A DNA stretch of 64,000 bases from [Clostridium] citroniae WAL-17108 (GCF_000233455.1 NZ_JH376420.1:458176-522175); one strand, 5' to 3'. Counted from the stretch's first letter, positions 35,301 to 43,863 are shown. Numbers and translations: made by a program. The notes: generated by a model not told the origin, from the letters alone.

Positions 35301-36362
35301 ATTCCCTGATTCATACAGGGCCTTAAATACATAGTGGATGATCCTGTCCCCGCTGTAGATCCGCTCGTCCTCGGAATCAATCCTTGGGACCCGGGCGGAA
35401 AAGGACTCCCACCTGGCAGCATCCACGGAGGGCAGTGAGGACTGATAAAAGACACATTTCCCCTTCCCGCTTTTCTTTCCCGAATAAAGCGCAATGTCCG
35501 CCTTGGCAAAGAGCTGGTCAAATTCCGTTGCATGCTCCGGATACATGGCCACACCGATGCAGCATTTGAGGCGGAAGGATTCCGCCGCCGGGGCGGAGAT
35601 GCCGGCCAGGCCTTCCATGATCCTGCCGCCATAGGCCATGACCTCATCCTGTCCGCTGACCCCGATCAAAAACACCAGGAATTCATCGCCGCCGATCCGG
35701 CTCACCACATCACTTCTCCTCGAAACACCGCTGATGCACTTGGCCACTTCCGTCAGAACACTATCCCCAAAAAGATGCCCCTTTGTATCATTGATATCTT
35801 TAAAATTATCTATGTCTATGATCATCAGGGCCGCGGTGCCCTCTGTCCCAACAGCTTCCAGATACTGGGTTATCTGTTCTTTGGACGCCTCCCTGTTCAG
35901 CAGGCCGGTAAGGGAATCCCGCCTGGACTTTTCCCTGTAGGTATGGATCTGCTTCTTGTCCTCCGTGTCATCCAGCATAATGGTGTAAACCCATCTCTGT
36001 CCCTTCTCCCCCTCAATGATACGGCCTCTGCAGTCCACCCACCGGGTGCTTTTGTCCTTTCTCACAATGCGGAACTCTGTCTTAAGGATATCCTTTCCCT
36101 GGCACAACTGATTCCGTGATTCCATGATCGCATGCTCATAATCCTTGTCAAGGATCATCCCCTCCAGCGTCCCCCCTGTAAGGTCCTCAAACTCGGCCGT
36201 GTCCCTGCATCCAAAAAGATCCAGCATCGTCCGGTTTGCCATGTCCACTTTTCTCACTGCATCCATTGAGCATCGAAAAAAACCGGCCGGCATAAAGTCC
36301 ATGAGAAAATGGGCTCCATATTCCGACCGTATTCCGCTTATCATTTGTTCATATTTACTCAT
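32388..36362 (-). CDS. Multidomain c-di-GMP protein: PAS, GAF-like, three GGDEF, EAL
   Basis: About 1324 residues from ATG 36362, which has GGAGG 10 bases upstream. Order: PAS near 20-135; GGDEF-1 near 145-300 with intact SRIGGDEFLVF; GAF-like near 340-505; GGDEF-2 near 535-695 with intact GRFGGDEFLVLL; second GAF-like near 720-875; GGDEF-3 near 895-1055 with the site degraded to SADQF; EAL near 1065-1324 with AEALVRW, ELTETAFLED and SIDDFGSGYS. It may both make and break c-di-GMP, gated by two sensory modules, with the last GGDEF acting as a GTP sensor. No membrane segments are seen, so it is cytoplasmic. Single-gene unit. Confidence 0.92.
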   Translation of the reverse strand: MSKYEQMISGIRSEYGAHFLMDFMPAGFFRCSMDAVRKVDMANRTMLDLFGCRDTAEFEDLTGGTLEGMILDKDYEHAIMESRNQLCQGKDILKTEFRIVRKDKSTRWVDCRGRIIEGEKGQRWVYTIMLDDTEDKKQIHTYREKSRRDSLTGLLNREASKEQITQYLEAVGTEGTAALMIIDIDNFKDINDTKGHLFGDSVLTEVAKCISGVSRRSDVVSRIGGDEFLVFLIGVSGQDEVMAYGGRIMEGLAGISAPAAESFRLKCCIGVAMYPEHATEFDQLFAKADIALYSGKKSGKGKCVFYQSSLPSVDAARWESFSARVPRIDSEDERIYSGDRIIHYVFKALYESGNTREAIDSILKIVGIQFNVSRVYIFEDSPDGRLMSNTFEWCNQGISPQIDNLQNMSYETDAPGYRDNFDENGVFLCMDVDVLPPVQKRVLTSQDIKAILQCGIYDNGKLVGFIGFDECKENRQWTGAQVEALTYVARIVGTFLLKDRAQNVLKQELSSLQNVLDGVTEQISCREQGAEDIDGLTNLLTAGAFERRMEEYLKTEPREGTPAALLLDMDHFQDINKARGKLFGNVVLMNVASCLKRACREGDLIGRFGGDEFLVLLKNTDKEEAIRIASSISGDIGCILADSQGGLMKVSCSIGIRMVARDEKGFYDVMVKADQAMHEAKKEGKGGIRFYESVEDKRDEEFTYERLKRSNDEKRREQSSLQDKTSTTVALEVFEKTSSFEEALHILMGFMGNRFCLNRIVLYMNGENEQGLAYQWVDDRTAMLFDPSDSFRKEEFYLSYNLYDSDGIAVLKRSGLKHYNTGLLRLMDRAKAKTMLFASVTIDNQYTGMLVLVNTEEERDWPVAERGAISEIARVVGINAKSSLRLKEARREAEYYKNRDILTGLMNYDRFKEDCQKVLDDRKESYVIISSDIKGFKFINEEVGYTQGDNILRMFADMLIQNGREENFYTRVSADQFLTFGICRMERDGFVRMVRHLNEEFCRIQNGIFAKINIMIRSGIYFIEDECREIETAIDRAAIARKSVDYIMKSTEVVFNDGPFDSSFRENEIINRMEYALKHEEFKVYLQPKFSLVDYTLVGAEALVRWQREDGRIMGPGTFIPLFEKNGFISQVDYCLFIQVCRKLREWQDEGGSPVCISLNLSSVDICVKGILEEILEGTKKYGIDHRYLEFELTETAFLEDTERTYHVMKVLRDSGFTTSIDDFGSGYSIMNMMADIPCDVIKLDCGFVQSCQKTDRGREFLRQLIQMTNKMGFTSLCEGIETKEQLQMVSEMGCSIGQGFYFARPMPMDEFFERFCKKSIDKN

Positions 36363-36529
36363 ATCCCTGATTCCTCCGCCAATGTCCGCCCCATGCATAA
36401 TTTGATTATACTGAATATTCCAAAGTTTTACAAGCACAAAGGATGTTTGCCTGAAAGCCTTCCTCCGTTCCCCGGGACATTTCCCCCAAAACCCACATAT
36501 AATAATGCAAACCTTACAGTGGAGCCCCC

Positions 36530-37177
36530 ATGCAGACCATCATCCACCATTCCCTGGAACATACGTTTTACAGCCGCGATATACCGGTCTTAAAATATAC
36601 CATTGAATTCCCCACCTTTCTCTCCACCTGCAGCCAGACCGCTGCGCAGACAGCCAACGCACATTACGCATCCGTTGCAAAGGAAAAGGAGCAGTACTGC
36701 CGCACCGTGCTCTACCCCCAGGCCGCAGAAGATGCCCGGTATATCGAGGACAACATCCCTCCCTTCCACACCTACGAGTTCAACATCGCCTACACGGTCC
36801 CCCTTAACTACGGCTGTATCACCAGTCTCTACTTTGACCAGTATACATTTATGGGCGGAGCCCACGGTTCCACTGTCCGCACCTCCGATACCTGGAATTT
36901 TTCAAATGGCAGGCAGATGCAGCTGGGAGAATTTTTCCAGTCGGATCCCCATTATGCTGATAACATACAAAACTATATCGAACAACGGATCACAGAACAT
37001 CTGCGCACGGAACCAGGCGCCTTTTTTGAGGACTATGCCGCCCTTATAAGGAAAACATTTAAGGAGGAAAACTATTACCTGACAACGGACGGCCTGGTCC
37101 TGTACTTCCAAGAATACGACATCGCGCCCTATGCTGCCGGACGGCCGCAGTTCCTGCTGCCCTTTGGGCCCGGCTGA
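36530..37177 (+). CDS. DUF3298/RsiV-like protein, 215 residues
   Basis: Resembles the DUF4163-DUF3298 domain pair of RsiV-type proteins: a central YGCITSLYFDQYTFMGGAHGS and a C-terminal YYLTTDGLVLYFQEYDIAPYA (the DUF3298 signature). Relatives are usually outside the membrane, often as anti-sigma factors or lysozyme-binding proteins. Here no signal peptide or membrane helix is visible; the N-terminus MQTIIHHSLEHTFYSRDIP enters the domain directly. No sigma factor gene is adjacent. The ATG follows GTGGAG 5 bases upstream. A cytoplasmic or non-classically placed stand-alone domain is the plain reading. Confidence 0.75.
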   Translation: MQTIIHHSLEHTFYSRDIPVLKYTIEFPTFLSTCSQTAAQTANAHYASVAKEKEQYCRTVLYPQAAEDARYIEDNIPPFHTYEFNIAYTVPLNYGCITSLYFDQYTFMGGAHGSTVRTSDTWNFSNGRQMQLGEFFQSDPHYADNIQNYIEQRITEHLRTEPGAFFEDYAALIRKTFKEENYYLTTDGLVLYFQEYDIAPYAAGRPQFLLPFGPG

Positions 37178-37231
37178 CCGGCAGCTCCGCCTCATTTTCA
37201 ATCCGCCCCGGCTTGTCCGCGCCCCATAAAC

Positions 37232-37273
37232 GGACTGCCGCGGACAGCATGCTCCCATGCGCCGCGGCAGTCC
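37232..37273. terminator. Hairpin between convergent genes
   Basis: A perfect 12-base stem, GGACTGCCGCGG with CCGCGGCAGTCC, with an 18-base loop, lies between the DUF3298 gene and the converging pheT. T-runs are weak; it probably ends transcription from both sides. Confidence 0.6.
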
Positions 37274-37303
37274 TTGCACCGTTTACCATACAAGTTGCAC
37301 AGG

Positions 37304-39736
37304 CTAAGCTCTCAGTTCGATTCCAAGATCTCCCAGCCCATTGAGTATTTTATTCATGATCGCAGTTACTTCCTTATCCTCCAGGGTATGGTCCTTTGCC
37401 CTGAAGGTGATGGAATATGCCACGGACTTATGCCCGGACAGCACCTGGGCACCCTCATACACATCAAACAGCTTATAGCTTTCCAGGAATTTTCCTCCCC
37501 TCTGTTCGATCACATCCTCAATCTGTCCCACAAGGATATCCTTTGGAACCACCATGCTGATGTCGCGGGTTACGGCAGGGAATCTGGCAATTCCTGAATA
37601 TTTCCTGTCAAATGTGGTGAACTCCATGATGGACGGCATGTCGATCACTGCAATATACGCCCTGTCCCCGATTTTGTAGTTGTCGGCCACATCCGGGTGG
37701 ACCTCGCCTAAAAAGCCCACAACCCTTCCGTCATATACAATGTCGGCCTTTCTTCCCGGATGAAGGTAAGGATGGTCTCCATTTGGGTCGTAATGGGGTT
37801 TTTTATGCATTCCTGCCTTTTCAAAAAACTCCTCCACAACGCCCTTCATGGTAAAGAAATCCCCGTCCCCGTACATACCCAGGGTAAACTGCATGCGCTC
37901 ATCAGGAAGCTCCGTAAGGGGAACTGCCTTTGGACGGTATACATTAGCCAGCTCGTACAGGCGCACGTCCTTGTTCCGGCGGTTATAGTTGGTTGACAGG
38001 GAGGTGAGCATTCCGTTCAGGGAACTGGTGCGCATCACGCTGAAATCCTCTCCCAGGGGATTGGAAATGTTCACGGTCATGCGCAGACGGCTGTCTGCCG
38101 GTATCAGCATTTTGTCAAATACCCTGGGGCTTTCAAAGGAATAGGTCATTCCCTGTGAAAATCCGCAGAACTGGGCGATTTCCCTGGCTATCTCCTCAAT
38201 GCGCAGCTTATAGGAAAGTTTTCCCGTGGTTGCCTCCCCTGATGGAAGGGTTGTTGGGATCTTGTCATAGCCGTAAAATCTGGCCACTTCCTCAGCCAGG
38301 TCCGCCATGCGCTCCAGGTCCTGACGCCAGGTAGGAGCGATCACCTCCCTTGTCTCAGGGTCATATTTTAATTCAATGGTTTTAAAATACCCCAGCATGG
38401 TCTCTTCCGGCAGATCGGTGCCCAGGAGCTTGTTGATCTTATCAGCGTTAAAAGGTATTCTCTTTTCCACCTTTTTAACCGGGTAAATGTCAATGATACC
38501 TCCCACAACCTCTCCTGCTCCCAGCTCCTCGATCAGCTGGCACGCGCGGTTTACAGCCTCCTCAGCCGTGTTGGGATCCAGTCCCTTTTCATACTTGCCT
38601 GATGCATCGGTGCGCAGTCCCACCTTTTTAGCGGAAAGGCGGATATTGGTGCCGTTAAAGCAGGCTGACTCAAATACCATGGTCTTTACATCATCCGTGA
38701 TCTTGGAGTTCTCACCGCCCATGATACCGGCAATTCCCACTTCCTTTTCCCCGTCATTGATCATCAGGATGGTGGAGTCCAGCTTTCTCTCCTGACCGTC
38801 CAGGGTCTGGAACACATCTCCATCCTTTGCGCATTTTACAATGATCTCATGTCCTGCCAGCTGGTCGTAATCAAAGGCGTGCATGGGCTGTCCGTACTCT
38901 TCCATCACATAATTGGTTATATCCACAATGTTGTTGATGGGACGGATCCCGCTGGCTGCCAGACGGCGCTGCATCCACCTGGGAGAGGGGGCAAGCTTTA
39001 TATTCTTTACCATCCTTGCGCAGTAACGCGGACAAAGCTGTGTATTCTCCACCCGCACTTTCAGGTAGTCGTTGATATCCTCCCCATTGCCTGTGGCAGT
39101 GACCACCGGAGGGATGAAGGGCTTTCTGAAGGTTGCCGCCGCCTCCCGTGCGATCCCCTGCACGCTGTAGCAGTCCACACGGTTGGAAGTGATCTCATAT
39201 TCAAACACCACATCCCGCATACCCAGAATCACCAGGGCGTCACTGCCCGGTTCGCTGTCCTTTGGAAGGATATAGATGCCGCTCTCCGGGGCGTCCGGGT
39301 ACATCTCCCGCTCAGCTCCCAGCTCCTCCACGGAACACATCATACCCCAGGACTCCACGCCTCTTAACTTGCCCTTTTTGATCTTGATCCCTTCCTCGGG
39401 AAGGGGGCCTCCGTCATGGCCTCCCGCCACACGTCCTCCGTCCAAGACCACAGGCACCTTTTCCCCAACGGAATCCAGAGTGATATTGGGGGCTCCTGTG
39501 ACGATCTGTACCGGCCCGGCCTGGCCCACATTGACCTGGCACACCACCAGCTTGTCGGCATCCGGGTGGCGCTCCACTGAGAGGATCTCTCCCACCACGA
39601 TCTTCTCCAGGTTTTTATCCAGACAGGTAAAGCCCTCCACCTTTGTCCCTGTCAACGTCATGGCATCGGTGTACTCCTGAGCAGTCACATCCAGGTCCGG
39701 CACATATGCTTTAATCCATGATAATGCTGTATTCAT
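37304..39736 (-). CDS. pheT: Phenylalanyl-tRNA synthetase beta subunit
   Basis: An 810-residue PheT. N-terminal EMAP/tRNA-binding-type domain (EKIVVGEILSVERHPDADKL, CQVNVG), B3/B4 editing region, B5 domain, the catalytic-like core and a C-terminal anticodon-binding FDX-ACB domain (ARFPAVTRDISMVVPKDI ... KSVAYSITFRAKDHTLEDKEV). Pairs with PheS as an alpha2-beta2 enzyme charging tRNA-Phe. ATG 39736 follows AAAGGAGAACCAAT; it lies 70 bases after pheS in one T-box-controlled operon. Confidence 0.97.
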   Translation of the reverse strand: MNTALSWIKAYVPDLDVTAQEYTDAMTLTGTKVEGFTCLDKNLEKIVVGEILSVERHPDADKLVVCQVNVGQAGPVQIVTGAPNITLDSVGEKVPVVLDGGRVAGGHDGGPLPEEGIKIKKGKLRGVESWGMMCSVEELGAEREMYPDAPESGIYILPKDSEPGSDALVILGMRDVVFEYEITSNRVDCYSVQGIAREAAATFRKPFIPPVVTATGNGEDINDYLKVRVENTQLCPRYCARMVKNIKLAPSPRWMQRRLAASGIRPINNIVDITNYVMEEYGQPMHAFDYDQLAGHEIIVKCAKDGDVFQTLDGQERKLDSTILMINDGEKEVGIAGIMGGENSKITDDVKTMVFESACFNGTNIRLSAKKVGLRTDASGKYEKGLDPNTAEEAVNRACQLIEELGAGEVVGGIIDIYPVKKVEKRIPFNADKINKLLGTDLPEETMLGYFKTIELKYDPETREVIAPTWRQDLERMADLAEEVARFYGYDKIPTTLPSGEATTGKLSYKLRIEEIAREIAQFCGFSQGMTYSFESPRVFDKMLIPADSRLRMTVNISNPLGEDFSVMRTSSLNGMLTSLSTNYNRRNKDVRLYELANVYRPKAVPLTELPDERMQFTLGMYGDGDFFTMKGVVEEFFEKAGMHKKPHYDPNGDHPYLHPGRKADIVYDGRVVGFLGEVHPDVADNYKIGDRAYIAVIDMPSIMEFTTFDRKYSGIARFPAVTRDISMVVPKDILVGQIEDVIEQRGGKFLESYKLFDVYEGAQVLSGHKSVAYSITFRAKDHTLEDKEVTAIMNKILNGLGDLGIELRA

Positions 39737-39806
39737 ATTGGTTCTCCTTTATTATTCACTAAACTCACGCTATACAGTACTGGTCTTCTTGCCTCAACAG
39801 CCCTTA

Positions 39807-40826
39807 TCAGAACTGCTTCAGGAAACGGATATCGTTCTCATACAGAAGGCGCATGTCGTCAATCTCATACTTAAGCAGAGCAATTCGCTCAAGGCCAACG
39901 CCAAAGGCAAAGCCGGAGTACTCATCCGGGTCGATATCACACATCTCCAGCACATGAGGGTGAACCATGCCGCAGCCCAGGATCTCGATCCAGCCGGAGC
40001 CCTTGCAGAACCGGCAGCCCTTGCCGCCGCACTTAAAGCAGGTCACATCCACCTCGGCGCTTGGCTCCGTGAACGGGAAATGATGGGGGCGGAATTTAAC
40101 CTTTGTCTCAGGTCCGAACAGTTCCCTGGCAAACTCGGCCAGGGTTCCCTTTAAATCCGCAAAGGTAATATTCTTGTCAATGACCAGTCCCTCGATCTGA
40201 TGAAAGGAAGGAGAATGGGTGGCATCCACCTCATCGGAGCGGAATACCCTGCCAGGCGCGATCATACGGATGGGCAGATGCCCCTTTTCCATGGTACGGA
40301 CCTGTACCGGAGAAGTCTGGCTTCTCAGGAGAATGGTGTCATTTATATAAAATGTATCCTGCTCATCCCTGGCCGGGTGTCCCTTGGGGATGTTCAGTTT
40401 TTCAAAGTTATACCTGTCGTACTCCACCTCAGGTCCCTCTACCACTTCATATCCCATTCCCACAAAGATGCGCTCCACCTCTTCCAGGGCAATGGTATTG
40501 GGGTGGCTGTGCCCCACGCTGTTTTTGTTTGCAGGAAGGGTTACGTCAATGACTTCCTTTTTCAGCTGCTCCTCCCTGGCTTTTCTGGCCAGGACATTCT
40601 TTGTCTCTTCCAGCTTGCCCTCGATGACGGCTCTGGCATCGTTTACCATCTGTCCCACCTTTGGACGTTCCTCAGGTGCAACATCCTTCATGCTTTTTAA
40701 AAGGTTGGTCAGTTCTCCCTTTTTACCCAGATAAGACACACGGATGTCATTCAGTTTTTCCAGCGCATCGGAAGCTTCAATTTTTTTCAAGGCTTCTTCT
40801 TTGATTTTCTCTAACTGCTCTTTCAT
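39807..40826 (-). CDS. pheS: Phenylalanyl-tRNA synthetase alpha subunit
   Basis: A 339-residue class II synthetase subunit. An N-terminal coiled coil (about residues 1-85) binds tRNA; the catalytic core holds motif 2 (PGRVFRSDEVDATHSPSFHQ) and motif 3 (FAFGVGLERIALLKY), with PHHFPFTEPSAEVDV. Cys-rich CFKCGGKGCRFCKGSG is the zinc-like insertion of Clostridia. ATG 40826 follows AAAGGAGAAGCC. Expression is set by the upstream T-box leader. Confidence 0.97.
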   Translation of the reverse strand: MKEQLEKIKEEALKKIEASDALEKLNDIRVSYLGKKGELTNLLKSMKDVAPEERPKVGQMVNDARAVIEGKLEETKNVLARKAREEQLKKEVIDVTLPANKNSVGHSHPNTIALEEVERIFVGMGYEVVEGPEVEYDRYNFEKLNIPKGHPARDEQDTFYINDTILLRSQTSPVQVRTMEKGHLPIRMIAPGRVFRSDEVDATHSPSFHQIEGLVIDKNITFADLKGTLAEFARELFGPETKVKFRPHHFPFTEPSAEVDVTCFKCGGKGCRFCKGSGWIEILGCGMVHPHVLEMCDIDPDEYSGFAFGVGLERIALLKYEIDDMRLLYENDIRFLKQF

Positions 40827-40865
40827 GGCTTCTCCTTTTTTGTTCTTTGTTCATACAACCGGCTT

Positions 40866-40948
40866 CTTCCCTTCCGCCGCAGTGCGGTCTTTGCGGAGCG
40901 CTTTTTGTATCACAGGGAATTCCACTGGAATTCCCTGTGATACAAAAA
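40866..40948. repeat. Dispersed intergenic repeat, copy B, with a 37-base palindrome
   Basis: Starts CTTCCCTTCCGCCGC like copy A and contains GCGGTCTTTGCGGAGCG. The hairpin is longer here: GTATCACAGGGAATTCCA and its exact complement meet around one base (40907-40943). The right end adjoins the T-run of the T-box terminator. It lies in the pheS leader between terminator and start codon. Confidence 0.8.
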
Positions 40949-41232
40949 AGTCCCGTCCCTTCATGAAGAAGGGACGGGACGATAAGCCCGCGGTACCACC
41001 CTGGTTCCTGCAAAGACCTGACGGTCCTGAATGCAGACACTCAAATGCACGTAACGTGTGCCAGCGTCACGGACTACGGGAATAGGATCATCCTTTCATC
41101 CATGCGGCTCCAGTGGGAATTTCAACTGTTTATCTGAACCCGGGCAGGCTTTCAGCCGGTGGCCGTCCCTCTCTGATGGAAGATAAATGTCTACTATACA
41201 CTTTCACTGCCTTTTCATAACTTCTAAATCTA
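40945..41232 (-). promoter_or_regulatory. T-box leader of pheST
   Basis: A tRNA-Phe-sensing leader. Minus-strand AGGGTGGTACCGCG (40989-41002) is the T-box/antiterminator sequence. It is followed by a perfect 13-base terminator (GTCCCGTCCCTTC / GAAGGGACGGGAC, 40950-40980) and a T-run. A TTC triplet at 41117-41119, in AAATTCCCACTGG at the base of stem I, is the best specifier candidate and fits phenylalanine. Uncharged tRNA-Phe should permit read-through. Confidence 0.93.
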
Positions 41233-41238
41233 ATGTAC

Positions 41239-41267
41239 ATTCTAGCCAGGTTGTCCGGAAATGTCAA
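41239..41267 (-). promoter_or_regulatory. pheST promoter
   Basis: TTGACA (41262-41267), a 17-base spacer and TAGAAT (41239-41244), placing the transcript start near 41232, just ahead of the T-box. Confidence 0.85.
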
Positions 41268-41375
41268 GTGTTTTTTCATCCTTTGTGAGATGGCAGGAAA
41301 TCTCATTTGACGAAATGCCTCTTTGCGTTTACACTATACCATATGGAAAAACTTGATTAGAAAGCGGGATGGATT

Positions 41376-42281
41376 ATGACCAGTTGTGTGATACCCTGCC
41401 TTGACCTAAGGCAGATTGCTGAATCCGGACAGTGTTTCCGGATGACTCCCCTGGCGGCCGGGACCCTGACCGGACATGGGGACTGCGGTTACAGGATCAT
41501 CAGCCGGGGAAGGGTTCTGAGGATCTGGCAAAGGGGATTGGAACTCTCCTTTGACTGCGGTGAGGAGGACATGGGGTTTTGGCTGACTTATTTTGATGTG
41601 GACACGGATTATCAGGCCGTCATTGACTCGGTAGCGCCGGAGGACTCCTATCTTGCGGCCGCGGCCGCGGCGGGAAGGGGGATACGGATCCTGCGCCAGG
41701 ATCCCTGGGAAATGATCATCACCTTTGTTATCTCCCAGCAAAAGACGATCCCTAAGATCAGGGAGCTGGTGGAAGCGCTGAGCGCCGCCTACGGAAAGGC
41801 CCTTGAAGGGGATCCGGGCTGCGGGGACATGGAAACAGTACATGCCTTTCCTACGCCCCGGGAATTATCCAGGGCCACCCTGGAGGAGCTTCAGGCATTA
41901 AAGCTGGGATACCGTGCAAAATACATACACAGGCTGTGCCAGGACGCGGTTTCAGGCGCCTTAGACCTAAAAGGGCTGGCGCAGATGGGATATGAGGAGG
42001 CCATGGAGTACCTGACCGGATTTTACGGGATCGGGAAAAAGGTGGCCAACTGCGTCTGTCTGTTTGGACTCCACCATATCAGCGCATTTCCCGTGGATAC
42101 CTGGATTGAAAAAATTCTCATGAGCCAGTATTATGACCAACGGAAATACCGCCGCACTCCCAAAGGCAGACTGTTGGATTGCATTGTAACGGATTGCTTT
42201 GGACAATACCAGGGGTGTGCCGGTGTAATGCAACAGTATATCTTCTATTATGAACGCTTAAGGAGCAGCAAGCTTTCCTGA
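41376..42281 (+). CDS. 8-oxoguanine DNA glycosylase, OGG1 type
   Basis: A 301-residue HhH-GPD base-excision glycosylase/lyase. The N-terminal OGG-type beta domain (residues about 1-110, DLRQIAESGQCFRMTPL) precedes the helix-hairpin-helix, FYGIGKKVANCVCLFGL, with the catalytic Lys in GKKVA and the catalytic Asp in SAFPVDTWIEKIL. No Fe-S cluster cysteines are present. It removes 8-oxoG (or alkylated purines) from DNA. A short ribosome site (GGGATGGATT) precedes the ATG. Divergent from pheST; a terminator overlaps its end. Confidence 0.92.
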   Translation: MTSCVIPCLDLRQIAESGQCFRMTPLAAGTLTGHGDCGYRIISRGRVLRIWQRGLELSFDCGEEDMGFWLTYFDVDTDYQAVIDSVAPEDSYLAAAAAAGRGIRILRQDPWEMIITFVISQQKTIPKIRELVEALSAAYGKALEGDPGCGDMETVHAFPTPRELSRATLEELQALKLGYRAKYIHRLCQDAVSGALDLKGLAQMGYEEAMEYLTGFYGIGKKVANCVCLFGLHHISAFPVDTWIEKILMSQYYDQRKYRRTPKGRLLDCIVTDCFGQYQGCAGVMQQYIFYYERLRSSKLS

Positions 42282-42330
42282 CATCCAACTCTCCAGCCGG
42301 TGTCGGGAGAGCGTGCTGCTCCTCCTTTTT
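42261..42330 (+). terminator. Terminator overlapping the glycosylase stop
   Basis: AGGAGCAGCA pairs with TGCTGCTCCT (10 bases) and an inner CTCTCC/GGAGAG stem adds to it; CCTTTTTG follows. The left arm lies inside the last codons of the gene. Confidence 0.7.
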
Positions 42331-42343
42331 GATTTAACACATA

Positions 42344-42931
42344 TTACATCATTCCCAGTTCAAATATCTTCCATTTGCTCTTAAGTCCTGTCTCTTTTCC
42401 CACTGCAAAATCCCTGGTAAACTCACCGTCCCCCCACTGGGGCGCTCTTTCAAGAGCCTTGTCAGACCATTTCTGTGAAAATTGCACGCGCACCACCTGG
42501 TATTCCTTGTATCCGCAGCTCCGGGCTTTCTCATCATAGTACGTCTTCCGGTCCCCGTATTCCACGGTTGGCAGGGTCTCAAAGCTGTGTACGATATATT
42601 CCCTGATATAGCGGCCTTCCTCATAATCCTGACGGTTCTGTTCAAAATTAAGGCTGTCCGGCTGGTCCTGGTGAAACAGCCTTGGGCACATGTCAAACTG
42701 GGCCAGACCCATATATTTGAAATACCAGGCCGCCGCCAGCTGGGCTTCATCCGAGGGCATGTTTTCATACTTCACATGCCTTGGGAGGCCCTGGGTAACT
42801 GTATATTCCCGGACCAGGCGCTCTCCTCCCCTGGCCTTGTTGACAGCTGACACGCCCAACATAATGGCCATGCACACAATGGTGACCGCCAGTATCTTTA
42901 CTGCCTGGGGGGAGAATTTCTGTTTGCTCAT
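42344..42931 (-). CDS. Membrane-anchored protein of unknown function
   Basis: A 195-residue protein with one N-terminal membrane helix (VKILAVTIVCMAIMLGVSAV) after a short basic start, then an exported domain of about 160 residues rich in Tyr and charged residues (DEAQLAAAWYFKYMGLAQFDM, YIREYIVHSFETLPTVEYG, YKEYQVVRVQFSQKWSD). The layout resembles DUF4829-type lipoprotein/exported domains, a weak resemblance only. ATG follows AAAGGACGGGAAACCA. It is followed in the same direction by nothing close and converges on the glycosylase. Confidence 0.7.
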   Translation of the reverse strand: MSKQKFSPQAVKILAVTIVCMAIMLGVSAVNKARGGERLVREYTVTQGLPRHVKYENMPSDEAQLAAAWYFKYMGLAQFDMCPRLFHQDQPDSLNFEQNRQDYEEGRYIREYIVHSFETLPTVEYGDRKTYYDEKARSCGYKEYQVVRVQFSQKWSDKALERAPQWGDGEFTRDFAVGKETGLKSKWKIFELGMM

Positions 42932-42990
42932 TGGTTTCCCGTCCTTTCATCTTGTGTCATTGCCGGTGTATAAAGATCCATGCCCAAGCG

Positions 42991-43863
42991 TCATCTGCCC
43001 CTATAATCGGACAGACAGGTCCTGATCCCGGCTGCCGTGTCCTCAAACCCGATCCCATGGCTGTTGACCCGGCTGATGTCAATGGTAAGATTGCGCGGCG
43101 AGGCAGCAAAGCGTTCCCTGTCCGGCTCTGCCCAGGCAGACACATCCTCCCTGCCTGTGAGGGCCTGTAAAAACAAAACTGCCGTGTCATAGGTATTCAT
43201 GGTGTTTTCACTGCCGAAATTATAGATCCCACCCGGGAGCATCAGGGCCCGGGTCATGCTGCGCACCGCATTCCATACATAAGTAATGCCCCTGTAATCG
43301 TGAACCGGCAGCTTCATCCTGCGGTTCTCCTCAAGGGCGTTTACAAGATTTCCCAAAAGTCCGGTGCCGCCTGTCCGCTCCCTGACCGGATAATCATACA
43401 TCCATGTAAGGCGCAGGGCCACTGCGTCACTCAGACAGGCAAACATGGCTTCCTCAGCCCGCTTTTTATCCCGTCCATACACGGTGCAGGGCCTCTGTAC
43501 CCGCTCTTCCCTGTTGGGTTCCATGGAACAGGAGGCATTATAGATCTGGTCCGAACTCATAAATATCATCTTTGTATTGGACTGCCTGCAGGCCTTGGCC
43601 ATGTTGGCGGTTCCCCTTACATTGATCTGCTCGGAAAGCTCCGGCTCCGCCTCACATATCCCTGTATCAGAGACACCTGCACAGTGGAGGACGTAATCCG
43701 GACGGATGGCATTTATAAAGGCGGTCACTGCCAGGGAATCACTGACTTCCAGTTCCCTGTGGGTTACACCCAGTACTTCATACCCCTCCTGTTCTTTAAA
43801 ATATTCAAAAAGCCGGGAGCCTAAAAAGCCGTTGACTCCGGTGATCAAAATGCGATTTTCCAT
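42991..43863 (-). CDS. NAD(P)-dependent sugar-nucleotide reductase-like protein (RmlD-type SDR)
   Basis: A 290-residue extended SDR. Rossmann motif ITGVNGFLGSRLFEY at the N-terminus, LHCAGVSDTGICEAEP, and MSSDQIYNA...VYGRDKKRAEE, where the usual catalytic Tyr-x3-Lys reads YGRDK. It resembles dTDP-4-dehydrorhamnose reductase, which makes dTDP-rhamnose, but no other rml genes are near, so the substrate is open. ATG 43863 is chosen for the family start ENRILITGV; an ATG 12 bases upstream is possible. Confidence 0.83.
   Translation of the reverse strand: MENRILITGVNGFLGSRLFEYFKEQEGYEVLGVTHRELEVSDSLAVTAFINAIRPDYVLHCAGVSDTGICEAEPELSEQINVRGTANMAKACRQSNTKMIFMSSDQIYNASCSMEPNREERVQRPCTVYGRDKKRAEEAMFACLSDAVALRLTWMYDYPVRERTGGTGLLGNLVNALEENRRMKLPVHDYRGITYVWNAVRSMTRALMLPGGIYNFGSENTMNTYDTAVLFLQALTGREDVSAWAEPDRERFAASPRNLTIDISRVNSHGIGFEDTAAGIRTCLSDYRGR

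Noticed and set aside
34038-35309. A 423-codon open frame on the plus strand
   Set aside because: It lies antisense within the GGDEF/EAL gene and resembles no protein family.
40777-41085. Open frames over the pheS leader
   Set aside because: The stretch is a T-box plus dispersed repeat; the apparent peptides (for example CDTKSAPQRPHCGG) are translations of the repeat.
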